NCBI GenBank assembly: GCA_022777485.1
Contig: JALFGC010000064.1
Coordinates: 1-37,270, forward strand
Direction: 5' to 3'
Length of the DNA: 37,270 bases
From: Bacteroidales bacterium
Lineage (GTDB): Bacteria; Bacteroidota; Bacteroidia; Bacteroidales; Paludibacteraceae
The position numbers and the translations under genes are program-made. Below the pieces are notes generated by a model. It saw only the letters and a list, made by a program, of their open reading frames with translations. It was not told where the DNA came from and did not search any database. Within the stretch, counting starts at the first letter, position 1. Each line of letters opens with the position of its first letter. Below are positions 26,042 through 32,678 of the stretch, piece after piece.

Positions 26042-26101
26042 TCCTCTCCGCAAAGAATAGATACCCAAATTGTGTAGAGAGATTCCCTAATTGTGTATTA
26101 T

Positions 26102-28411
26102 ATGATGAAGGTTTCCTATCGCTTATTCTGGGGACGTCCCGATAATGTCGCGGACGATAAAGGAGGTGCGGTCTCCAATGAACTCCCCCGCCCTGCTTCG
26201 TTTATCCCGACTTGTCGGGACGGGGAGGGGGTAAGGGGGCGGGGCACCAAAGGAGGTGCGGTCTCCAGGCCGCACCATAGATACCACTGGGGACGCAGGA
26301 GTCTCGCCTGCGGTAATGTACCGTTAATCCTCCTCCTGACGCTATTCTCCTCGTGTGCCAACCGAGGGATTGGACCGCAGGGAGGACCGAAAGACACTAT
26401 CCCCCCGCGGATGGTGAAAGAGCAACCGCTGAACCAGTCCGTCAACTTCCACGGAAAGAAGATAGAGATTACCTTCAACGAATACCTGCAACTCGATAAC
26501 ATTCAGCAGAATCTGCTTGTCTCTCCGCCGCAGCAAGTGTCTCCTATCGTGAAAGCCGTCGGCAAGAAAGTAACCGTAGAGATGCAGGAAGACCTCATCG
26601 ACTCCACTACCTACACCCTTGATTTCGGCAACGCTATCTGCGACTATACAGAGAAGAACCCCTTGCGCGGCTATGTGTTTGCCTTTTCCACAGGCGACCG
26701 CATCGACTCTATGGAGGTCTATGGGCGTGTTGCCAATGCCGAGGACCTCAACCCCGTCTCGGGACTGATGGTCGGACTGCAAGCCAACCTCCATGATAGC
26801 GCTTTCTCCACCCTGCCTTTCACCCGCGTAGCGCGCTCCGACTCCTTGGGCGAGTTCGGCATTCAGAACCTGCGCAATGGCGTTTACCGCCTCTATGCCC
26901 TCCAAGACCAAAGCCGCGACTTCCTCTATCAGCCCGGCGAGGGACTGGCATTCAGTGACTCGCTCGTCATACCCGAATACGAGACGGAGATAGTCTTTGA
27001 CACGATATGGAAAGAAGTAGCCCTCACCGGTGACGCAGGTGAACTCCCCCGCCCCGCTTGCGGGGAGGGGGCAGGGGGCGGGGCACCCACTGGGGACGCC
27101 CCGACAGTGTCGCGGGCGGACAGTTTGGAACAAACTGCGTTGGTATCCGATGACCAAGGAGGTACGGTTGGAAGTTTATCCCGATACAATCGGGAGCCGC
27201 ACCAAGAACAAGGCGACGAAACGACAGTGCGACAAGGAGGTGCGGTCTCCAGGCCGCACCAAGTCCTCCCCACTCCAGAAGAGTCAAAACAAATCGACAC
27301 TATCCTCACTATCCAAAACACCTATGTTGGTCCCGCGGACTTAATGCTTTGGTTCTTCAAGGAAGACAAGCAGCGCCACTATTTCCAGCGTGTGTACCGC
27401 GATGAGCCGCACATCATCAAGTTGCAGTTCTCTGCCCCGCAAGACAGCCTGCCTCTTCTTCGCGCCTTGCCGCCCTCAGCCATGGACTCTACGCGCTCCG
27501 ACAGCCTCTGGACAGACCCGTGGACATACACCCTGCTGCAAGCCAACCCCACGCGCGATACCCTCGTCTATTGGCTAACCGACTCCATCGCTATCCGCCA
27601 AGACAGTATCTTCTTAGAGATGACTTACCTGAAGTCCGACTCGCTGTATAACCTTGTGCCTGCGACCGATACCGTCTCTGCCATCTACCGTGCCCCGCGG
27701 ATGACGCAGAAAGCCAAAGAAGCGCAGGAGAAGAAAGCCCGCGAGCGCAAACTCGACCTCAAGAGCAATGCGAAAGACAAATTCGAAGTGTACGACACGC
27801 TATGCATCGTCTCTGCTTTCCCCATCGACTCTATCTACACCGACAGCATTCGTCTCTACGAGAAGAAAGACACCCTGCTCATAGACAAGCCCTTCACGCT
27901 CCGCCAAAAGGATGTGATGAGTTTCCAAATCATCGCCCTCTTGCAGCAAGGCAAGCAGTATGAGTTGCACCTCGACTCTGCTGCTGTGCGCGACATCTAC
28001 GGCGTAGTGAGCGACAAGAAGAAGTTCACGCTCCGCCTGAAGACTGCCGAGGACTACTCCACCTTGCTCATCCGCCTACCGAACTACGACCCGCGTATCC
28101 GCTTGCAGTTGCTCAGCGAGAAAGACCAGCCTGTGCGCGAGTTGCCTGCTCGCGAAGAGGGCACGAAGTTTGAGTACCTCACCCCCAAGACCTATTACCT
28201 GCGCCTCTATTTCGACCTCAACGGCGACGGCAGGTGGACGACAGGCGATTGGATAACCAAGCGACAACCGGAGCCGGTCTATTATTTCCCTGCCAAACTC
28301 ACCCTGCGCGCCAACTGGGACTTCGAGGAGCGCTTCGACTACCTTGCCCGCCCCCAACTGGAAGCCAAACCCCGCGAACTCCGAAAGGACGCTTCTGCTG
28401 CCAAGAAATAA
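26102..28411 (+). CDS. Large Ig-like (Big_5-type) lipoprotein interrupted by in-frame repeats
   Basis: The frame runs 769 residues from ATG 26102, which I prefer over GTG 26093. The lipoprotein core PLILLLTLFSSC with cysteine 85 is followed by ANRGIGPQGGPKDTIPP, the typical start of Bacteroidota lipoproteins with an N-terminal Ig-like Big_5 domain (about 98-200). Beta-rich domains follow, and a DLNGDGRWTTGDW loop lies near the end. Residues about 8-75, between the start codon and the hydrophobic core, are encoded by palindromic repeats, leaving an abnormally long n-region. No later start codon exists before the core. A second repeat tract covers about residues 314-390. The domains outside these tracts look intact. 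Whether export still works is unclear. It is third after the ROK and deacetylase genes. Confidence 0.78.
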   Translation: MMKVSYRLFWGRPDNVADDKGGAVSNELPRPASFIPTCRDGEGVRGRGTKGGAVSRPHHRYHWGRRSLACGNVPLILLLTLFSSCANRGIGPQGGPKDTIPPRMVKEQPLNQSVNFHGKKIEITFNEYLQLDNIQQNLLVSPPQQVSPIVKAVGKKVTVEMQEDLIDSTTYTLDFGNAICDYTEKNPLRGYVFAFSTGDRIDSMEVYGRVANAEDLNPVSGLMVGLQANLHDSAFSTLPFTRVARSDSLGEFGIQNLRNGVYRLYALQDQSRDFLYQPGEGLAFSDSLVIPEYETEIVFDTIWKEVALTGDAGELPRPACGEGAGGGAPTGDAPTVSRADSLEQTALVSDDQGGTVGSLSRYNREPHQEQGDETTVRQGGAVSRPHQVLPTPEESKQIDTILTIQNTYVGPADLMLWFFKEDKQRHYFQRVYRDEPHIIKLQFSAPQDSLPLLRALPPSAMDSTRSDSLWTDPWTYTLLQANPTRDTLVYWLTDSIAIRQDSIFLEMTYLKSDSLYNLVPATDTVSAIYRAPRMTQKAKEAQEKKARERKLDLKSNAKDKFEVYDTLCIVSAFPIDSIYTDSIRLYEKKDTLLIDKPFTLRQKDVMSFQIIALLQQGKQYELHLDSAAVRDIYGVVSDKKKFTLRLKTAEDYSTLLIRLPNYDPRIRLQLLSEKDQPVRELPAREEGTKFEYLTPKTYYLRLYFDLNGDGRWTTGDWITKRQPEPVYYFPAKLTLRANWDFEERFDYLARPQLEAKPRELRKDASAAKK
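26122..26320. repeat. GC-rich palindromic repeat tract 1 inside the lipoprotein gene
   Basis: Modules in order: GGGGACGTCCC with GTCGCGGACG (26130-26155), GGAGGTGCGGTCTCC (26161-26175), the ACTCCCCCGCCC...GGGGCACC block with inner palindrome TCCCGACTTGTCGGGA (26180-26247), a complete GGTGCGG...CCGCACC hairpin (26250-26277), and GGGGACGCAGG (26290-26300). Related modules occur at 27047-27262, 30134-30178 and 37160-37190. Confidence 0.85.
27043..27265. repeat. GC-rich palindromic repeat tract 2 inside the lipoprotein gene
   Basis: This tract holds a second ACTCCCCCGCCC...GGGGCACC block (27051-27089) and GGGGACGCCCC with GTGTCGCGGGCGG (27092-27119). A variant GGTACGG...CCGCACC hairpin (27160-27204) has the inner palindrome TCCCGATACAATCGGGA. 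A complete GGTGCGG...CCGCACC hairpin (27240-27260) ends the tract. The tract sits in what should be a linker before the YVGPADLMLWFF segment, so the protein fold may tolerate it. Confidence 0.85.
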
Positions 28412-28433
28412 GTAATAGGTAATAATTCGTCTC

Positions 28434-28789
28434 CATTAAAGTCCATTAAAGGTTCATTAAAAAAGCAAAGAGTTTTAATGGTTCTTTATATGGTCTTTAA
28501 CGGAGAAATCGTAAATCGTAATTCGTAAATCCCTTTAATGGTTCTTTATATGGTCTTTAACGGAGAATAATCAAAGAATAATTAATGGATAATTAACGGG
28601 TATTAACGGAGAAATCGTAATTCGTAAATCCCTTTAATGGTTCTTTATATGGTCTTTAACGGAGAATATCAAGGAATAATTAATGGATAATTAACGGGTA
28701 TTAACGGAGAAATCGTAATTCGTAAATCCCTTTAATGGTTCTTTATATGGTCTTTAACGGAGAATATCAAGGAATAATTAATGAATAAT
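28434..28789. repeat. 98-99-bp tandem repeats rich in TTAAYGG
   Basis: A partial copy (28471-28530) is followed by a 99-bp copy (28531-28629), a 98-bp copy (28630-28727) and a partial copy (28728-28789). Copies are nearly identical. Each holds about six CTTTAAYGG or ATTAAYGG motifs and a TCGTAATTCGTAAAT block. An inverted run of CCATTAAAG motifs (28434-28466) precedes them and could pair with them. It lies between the lipoprotein stop codon and pnuC, with no gene inside. Confidence 0.93.
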
Positions 28790-28890
28790 TACACGGTAAT
28801 TATATGTTAGAAATCCTACACGGTAATTATATGTTATAATATCTTACACGATAATTATATGTTGTAATGTATTACACGCTCATTGCATGT
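28790..28890 (+). repeat. 27-28-bp leader repeats ending in the pnuC start codon
   Basis: Copies start at 28790, 28817, 28845 and 28873 with TACACGRTAATTATATGTTA. ATGTTA lies at offset 14 in every copy. In the fourth copy (TACACGCTCATTGCATGTTA) that ATG is the start codon of pnuC at 28887. The array thus repeats the translation start region of the gene. Confidence 0.88.
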
Positions 28891-29540
28891 TAAACAAGAC
28901 CAAAGTTTTCGATTATGCCTTTCTCGCCACGGGCTTGCTTGTGCAGATAATCACCTATTGCATTGCGCCGAGCGGCGTGTGGTCGCTCGTGAGCGGACTA
29001 TGCGGCATTTGCTCGGTGGTGCTCTGTGCGCAGGGGAATATCCTCTACTATATCTTCGGCTTTGCGCAGGTCATCACCTATACCTACCTCTGCATCCTGG
29101 AGCATTTCTATGCGGAGATAGCGATGAATATCTTCTATTTCGTTACGATGATTTACGGTGTGTTTGTATGGCGTCGCCAACTCAATACCGGCTCGGAGGA
29201 GAAGAATAAAGTGCAGACGCGCCAACTGCACCGCAGCACTTTTGTATGGCTGTCGGGGGTATGCGCCTTGCTGTCGGCGCTGTGCGGATGGTTGCTGAGC
29301 CGTTATACCGACGACCCGCAGCCCTACCTCGATGCGTTCACCACCGTGCCTGCCCTCTTTGCGCAGATACTGATGATATTGGTTTATCGCGAGCAGTGGT
29401 ATCTATGGATGGTGGTCAATGTGCTGGCGTTCTTCATGTGGCTGAAAGCAGGCGACTATTGCATCGCCGTGCAATATATCTTCTGGTGCGCCAACTGCAT
29501 ATATGGCTACTACCACTGGACAAAAGCGCTGAAAGGATAA
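28887..29540 (+). CDS. pnuC: PnuC-family vitamin transporter (nicotinamide riboside or thiamine)
   Basis: This 217-residue integral membrane protein has about seven hydrophobic segments and the family motifs NIFYFVTMIYGVFVW and REQWYLWMVVNVLAFFMWL. Members move nicotinamide riboside, thiamine or riboflavin by facilitated diffusion, trapped by phosphorylation inside. No nrtR, thiamine kinase gene or THI-box riboswitch is visible, so the substrate stays open. The stop codon is inside a GGATAAA heptamer repeat (29533-29572), so the final KG residues may be repeat-derived. The start codon lies in the last leader repeat. Confidence 0.88.
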   Translation: MLNKTKVFDYAFLATGLLVQIITYCIAPSGVWSLVSGLCGICSVVLCAQGNILYYIFGFAQVITYTYLCILEHFYAEIAMNIFYFVTMIYGVFVWRRQLNTGSEEKNKVQTRQLHRSTFVWLSGVCALLSALCGWLLSRYTDDPQPYLDAFTTVPALFAQILMILVYREQWYLWMVVNVLAFFMWLKAGDYCIAVQYIFWCANCIYGYYHWTKALKG

Positions 29541-29572
29541 AGGATGCAGGATAAAGGATAAAAGACTAATTA
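29533..29572. repeat. GGATAAA-heptamer half-element at the pnuC stop codon
   Basis: The run AAAGGATAAAGGATGCAGG followed by ATAAAGGATAAAAGACTAA is one arm of the heptamer element found at 2866-2988 and 15151-15257. It overlaps the pnuC stop codon (GGA TAA). The second arm and the conserved core are missing. Confidence 0.8.
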
Positions 29573-29588
29573 CATAAGTGTATCATTT

Positions 29589-29888
29589 ATGCCCAACGAA
29601 AGCAATATTATTATATACAACACCCTTGACGGTAAGGCAAGTGTAACTCTATATGCCAAAGATGGCAGTGTGTGGATGAACCAAAACCAATTGGCAGAAC
29701 TTTTTGACACCTCTGTGCCAAATATCAGTATGCATACATCTAATATACTGAAAGAAAAAGAGTTAGATGCAGATTCAGTTATTAAGTTTTACTTAACTAC
29801 TGCCTCCGATGGCAAGCAGTATAATGTGGCTTTCTACTCGCTGGACATGATTTTGGGTCAAATAGTAAATAGTCAAATAGTCAAATAG
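29589..29888 (+). pseudogene. Truncated RhuM-family gene
   Basis: The 99-residue frame matches the N-terminus of the RhuM (virulence RhuM) family: YNTLDGKASVTLYAKDGSVW, then MNQNQLAELFDTSVPNISMH and NVAFYSLDMIL. RhuM proteins are usually over 300 residues with a longer C-terminal part that is absent here. After YSLDMIL the frame enters an 8-bp repeat (AGTCAAAT copies, 29857-29893) and stops. It is probably a decayed remnant. Function of the family is unclear. Confidence 0.8.
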
Positions 29889-29893
29889 TCAAA
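29857..29893. repeat. 8-bp tandem repeat AGTCAAAT at the RhuM break
   Basis: About four copies of AGTCAAAT, one shortened, end 6 bp before the ATG of the ABC-F gene. The tract supplies the last residues and stop codon of the truncated RhuM frame. Confidence 0.8.
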
Positions 29894-29899
29894 TAACCC

Positions 29900-31774
29900 A
29901 TGCCTACTCCCTATCTGCTTATAGAGCACTTGACCAAGTCGGTTGGTTCGAAGGTGCTGTTTGAGGACATCTCGTTTGCTGTGAATGAGGGTCAGCGTAT
30001 TGCGCTGATTGCTCGCAACGGAATAGGCAAATCTACGCTGCTGGATATCATCGCGGGCAAGACCGACTACGACGAAGGCAAAATCACTTTCCGCAACGAC
30101 CTGAAGATAGGCTACCTGCCGCAGGCTCTTGCCGGGGACGCCCCTATTTATCCCGACAAGTCGGGAACGGTGTCGCGGACGGAAAAGTCTCCCTTTAAGG
30201 GAGATTTAGAGGGTCGTACTGCCTTGAAGTACACCCAACTCCTCACCCAACTCGGCATTACCGACCTCGACAACAAGCCTTTCGAGCAGCGCTCGGGCGG
30301 TCAGCAGAAGCGTATCGCGCTGGCGCAGGTGCTGGCGCAGGAGCCGGACTTCCTTATGCTGGATGAGCCTACCAACCACCTTGACCTCGACATGGTCATT
30401 TGGCTGGAGGAGTACTTGCGCAAGTCGCGTATCACGCTGCTGCTGGTTACCCACGACCGCTATTTCCTTGACCGCGTCTGCTCCGATATCCTCGAACTCG
30501 ACCAGAACCAACTCTACGCCTACCACGGCAACTACGCCTACTACCTTGAGAAGCGCGCCGAGCGTATCGAGGCGCAGAATGCCGAGACGGATAAGTTTCG
30601 CAACCTCTACCGCACGGAGTTAGACTGGATGCGCCGCATGCCGCAAGCCCGCGCCCACAAAGCGCAATACCGCATCGACAACTTCTACGAGATAGAGAAG
30701 AAAGCCAAGCGGAGCATACAAGAGACGGACATCCGCTTGCAGGTGAAGTCGTCGTATATCGGCAACAAAATCTTCGAGGCGCACGAGGTGAGCAAGTGCT
30801 TTGGCGACCTGCATATCCTGCGCGGTTTCTCGTATGTGTTTGCGCGCTACGAGAAAGTGGGCATTATCGGCAATAACGGCACGGGCAAGTCCACTTTCCT
30901 GCGGCTGCTCTTAGGTGAGTTGCCGCCCGACAGCGGACATTTCGACATCGGCAGCACCGTCCGTTTCGGCTACTACCGCCAGCAGGGTTTGGTGTTCGAC
31001 GAGGGCAAGAAAGTGATAGATGTCGTCCGCGACATCGCCGAGACCATCGACCTTGGCAATGGTGCCCGCCTGACGGCGAGTCAGTTCTTGCAGCATTTCC
31101 TCTTCTCGCCGTCGCAGCAATACGACTATGTCTCCAAACTGTCGGGCGGCGAGCGTCAGCGTCTGCACCTGTGCACAGTGCTGATGCGCAATCCCAATTT
31201 CCTGATTTTGGATGAGCCGACCAACGACCTTGATATCCCCACGCTGCAGGTGTTGGAGGAGTACCTGCGAGGATTCAAGGGTTGCCTTATCGTGGTGAGC
31301 CACGACCGCTATTTCATGGACCGCGTGGTGGACCATCTGTTTGTCTTCCACGGCGATGGCATCATCAAGGACTTCCCCGGCAACTACACGCAGTGGCGCG
31401 CGGCAAGACCCTCTAAATCCGAGACCCTCTCTAACTCCCCCTTAAAGGGGGAGAATCCAAAGTCTCCCTTTAAGGGAGATTTAGAGGGTCTTGAGGGGCA
31501 GGGAGGGTCTAAGTCTCCCTTTAAGGGAGATTTAGAGGGTCTTCCGGGTGTTCAGACCTCTCGTCCGCGCAAACTATCATATAAGGAGCAGCGTGAGTTA
31601 GAGCAGTTGGAGCAGCAGATGCCGCAGTTGGAGGAGGAGAAAGCGGCTTTGGAGCAGCAACTCTCCGGCGGCTTGACCGACCCGCAGGCGATAGCCGAAG
31701 CCTCCGCCCGCTACGAGGAGGTGCAGCGCGCCCTCGACGAAGCCGAACTCCGTTGGCTGGAACTCAACGAATGA
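29900..31774 (+). CDS. ABC-F family ATPase (Uup-like) with in-frame repeat insertions
   Basis: This 624-residue cytosolic protein has two ABC domains. Domain 1 has Walker A ARNGIGKST (38-46), signature RSGGQ (131-135) and Walker B FLMLDEPTNHLDL. Domain 2 has GNNGTGKST, LSGGERQR and FLILDEPTNDLDI. The C-terminal coiled coil (about 555-624, Glu/Gln/Leu-rich) is that of Uup-type ABC-F proteins, which act on ribosomes or nucleic acid and not in transport. Two repeat-encoded inserts are visible. Residues about 78-105 lie in a surface loop of domain 1 (AGDAPIYPDKSGTVSR, then SPFKGDLEG). Residues about 503-549 lie in the linker before the coiled coil (SPLKGE, then SPFKGDLEG twice). All catalytic motifs are intact, so the protein is probably functional. 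Confidence 0.92.
   Translation: MPTPYLLIEHLTKSVGSKVLFEDISFAVNEGQRIALIARNGIGKSTLLDIIAGKTDYDEGKITFRNDLKIGYLPQALAGDAPIYPDKSGTVSRTEKSPFKGDLEGRTALKYTQLLTQLGITDLDNKPFEQRSGGQQKRIALAQVLAQEPDFLMLDEPTNHLDLDMVIWLEEYLRKSRITLLLVTHDRYFLDRVCSDILELDQNQLYAYHGNYAYYLEKRAERIEAQNAETDKFRNLYRTELDWMRRMPQARAHKAQYRIDNFYEIEKKAKRSIQETDIRLQVKSSYIGNKIFEAHEVSKCFGDLHILRGFSYVFARYEKVGIIGNNGTGKSTFLRLLLGELPPDSGHFDIGSTVRFGYYRQQGLVFDEGKKVIDVVRDIAETIDLGNGARLTASQFLQHFLFSPSQQYDYVSKLSGGERQRLHLCTVLMRNPNFLILDEPTNDLDIPTLQVLEEYLRGFKGCLIVVSHDRYFMDRVVDHLFVFHGDGIIKDFPGNYTQWRAARPSKSETLSNSPLKGENPKSPFKGDLEGLEGQGGSKSPFKGDLEGLPGVQTSRPRKLSYKEQRELEQLEQQMPQLEEEKAALEQQLSGGLTDPQAIAEASARYEEVQRALDEAELRWLELNE
30134..30215. repeat. Composite repeat insertion 1 in the ABC-F gene
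   Basis: GGGGACGCCCC (30134-30144), TTTATCCCGACAAGTCGGGA (30147-30166) and GTGTCGCGGACGG match modules in the lipoprotein gene. The 31-bp element at 30185-30215 (palindrome CTCCCTTTAAGGGAG, then ATTTAGAGGGTC) follows directly. It is exactly repeated at 31460-31490, 31511-31541 and, inverted, 31996-32026. Confidence 0.92.
31408..31541. repeat. Repeat insertion 2 in the ABC-F gene (38-bp and two 31-bp elements)
   Basis: A 38-bp element (31418-31455, palindrome CTCCCCCTTAAAGGGGGAG) is exactly repeated inverted at 32090-32127. Two exact copies of the 31-bp element follow at 31460-31490 and 31511-31541. The frame stays open through all of them. Confidence 0.93.
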
Positions 31775-31988
31775 GAAACACACGCAACGAAAAAGAGGAG
31801 TTTGATATAAGATTTTTAGTCTTAATATTCTTTTGATTGCCGTTTATTCCGAGCCTGTCGGGAAGCGAAGCGAAACAAGCAAACAATCGCTCTACCTATT
31901 TTGGAAAAGATTTTCAGTAAGATTAAGTCGGCGAGCGGATTTTGAGGTAGCGGAGGAGATGAATACTAAATGCTAATGTTACAAGTGT
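31775..31988. other. Intergenic, nothing recognised
   Basis: After the ABC-F stop codon there is AT-rich DNA with GAGCCTGTCGGGAAGCGAAGCG (fragment of a repeat, 31853-31874), but no gene, RNA or promoter that I can support. Confidence 0.4.
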
Positions 31989-32127
31989 TACAAAAGACCC
32001 TCTAAATCTCCCTTAAAGGGAGACTTACAAAGACCCTCTAAATCTCCCTTAAAAGACCCTCCCTGCCCCTCCCTTAAGGGAGGGAACTTTTCTCCCCCTT
32101 TAAGGGGGAGTTAGAGAGGGTCTCGGA
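31989..32127. repeat. Inverted copies of the 31-bp and 38-bp elements downstream of the ABC-F gene
   Basis: 31996-32026 is an exact inverted 31-bp element and 32032-32053 a truncated one. 32061-32085 holds CCTCCCTTAAGGGAGG, and 32090-32127 is the exact inverted 38-bp element. Together with 31418-31541 they form a long-range inverted repeat spanning the end of the ABC-F gene. Confidence 0.92.
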
Positions 32128-32226
32128 GATAGAGATTGTCAAATAATAGCCCTCCCTTACCCAATTGCGAATAGACAGTACATTTCTGCATTTTGCTAAA
32201 TGAGAGTTTGCAAAATGGAGATTTTG

Positions 32227-32258
32227 TTTGGCTGTTTCGGAAAAAAGTGGTACCTTTG
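32227..32258 (+). promoter_or_regulatory. Strong Bacteroidota-type promoter without an adjacent gene
   Basis: TTTG (32227-32230) and TACCTTTG (32251-32258) are separated by 20 bp, with start region CAACCG. It is as good a match as the two tRNA promoters. The next gene is 420 bp downstream, and a terminator lies between (32524-32562). Confidence 0.85.
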
Positions 32259-32326
32259 CAACCGTTTTTGAGTGAAAGCATAGGTGCATGGAGATGACTT
32301 CTGCTTTATTGAAGTTTACCCCTCAA

Positions 32327-32475
32327 AGGATAAAAGACCGTTTCGCTGAAAGATAAAGGCCCGATTTAGATAAAAGATTAAGGACACTGGATGAAAGACT
32401 AATATGTCTCGACTCTGAAACACATAGACGAAGGTAATAAGTCTTTCATCTTTCATCCTTCATCCTTAATCAAAA
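32327..32475. repeat. GGATAAA-heptamer inverted-repeat element, copy 3
   Basis: The left arm runs 32327-32402 and the right arm 32445-32475, with the conserved core TAGACGAAGGTAATAAGTC at 32427-32445. A further run of right-arm-like TTCGTCCTTCATCC follows at 32479-32492. The element would be transcribed from the promoter at 32227-32258. Confidence 0.78.
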
Positions 32476-32523
32476 AATCCTTCGTCCTTCATCCAAGCAA
32501 GGGGTAGTCGTAAGAACATGTAC

Positions 32524-32562
32524 AGAGCCTATTTGTCGTAATGATGAGTAGGCTCTTTTTTT
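32524..32562 (+). terminator. Rho-independent terminator upstream of the efflux operon
   Basis: An 8-bp stem (AGAGCCTA with TAGGCTCT) with a 17-base loop is followed by seven T (32556-32562). It closes a transcript of about 300 nt from the promoter at 32227-32258. Confidence 0.88.
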
Positions 32563-32609
32563 GTGAACCAAGAACCATGAACCAAGACTGATTACATTCG
32601 AATCTGCAA

Positions 32610-32662
32610 TTTAGAGACGAGACTATTGAGTCTTTTATCCTTAATCCTGCATCATTTATCTA
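32610..32662. repeat. Half of a GGATAAA element before the efflux operon
   Basis: GAGACGAGACTATTGAGTC and a right arm (TCTTTTATCCTTAATCC) match part of the element core and arm. It lies just upstream of the adaptor gene's start codon. Confidence 0.6.
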
Positions 32663-32678
32663 TAAAAATAAAATTGGT

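Noticed and set aside
28434..28789. CRISPR array or phage integration site
   Set aside because: The 98-99-bp copies are direct and contiguous without unique spacers, and no integrase is present.
21812..29888. A defence island (PIN gene, EEP protein, RhuM remnant)
   Set aside because: The genes are far apart and separated by housekeeping and envelope genes; RhuM is truncated and the EEP protein is secreted.
32259..32523. A tRNA or other known RNA after the tRNA-like promoter
   Set aside because: No cloverleaf, T-loop GTTCGA motif or known RNA signature is found in the interval.
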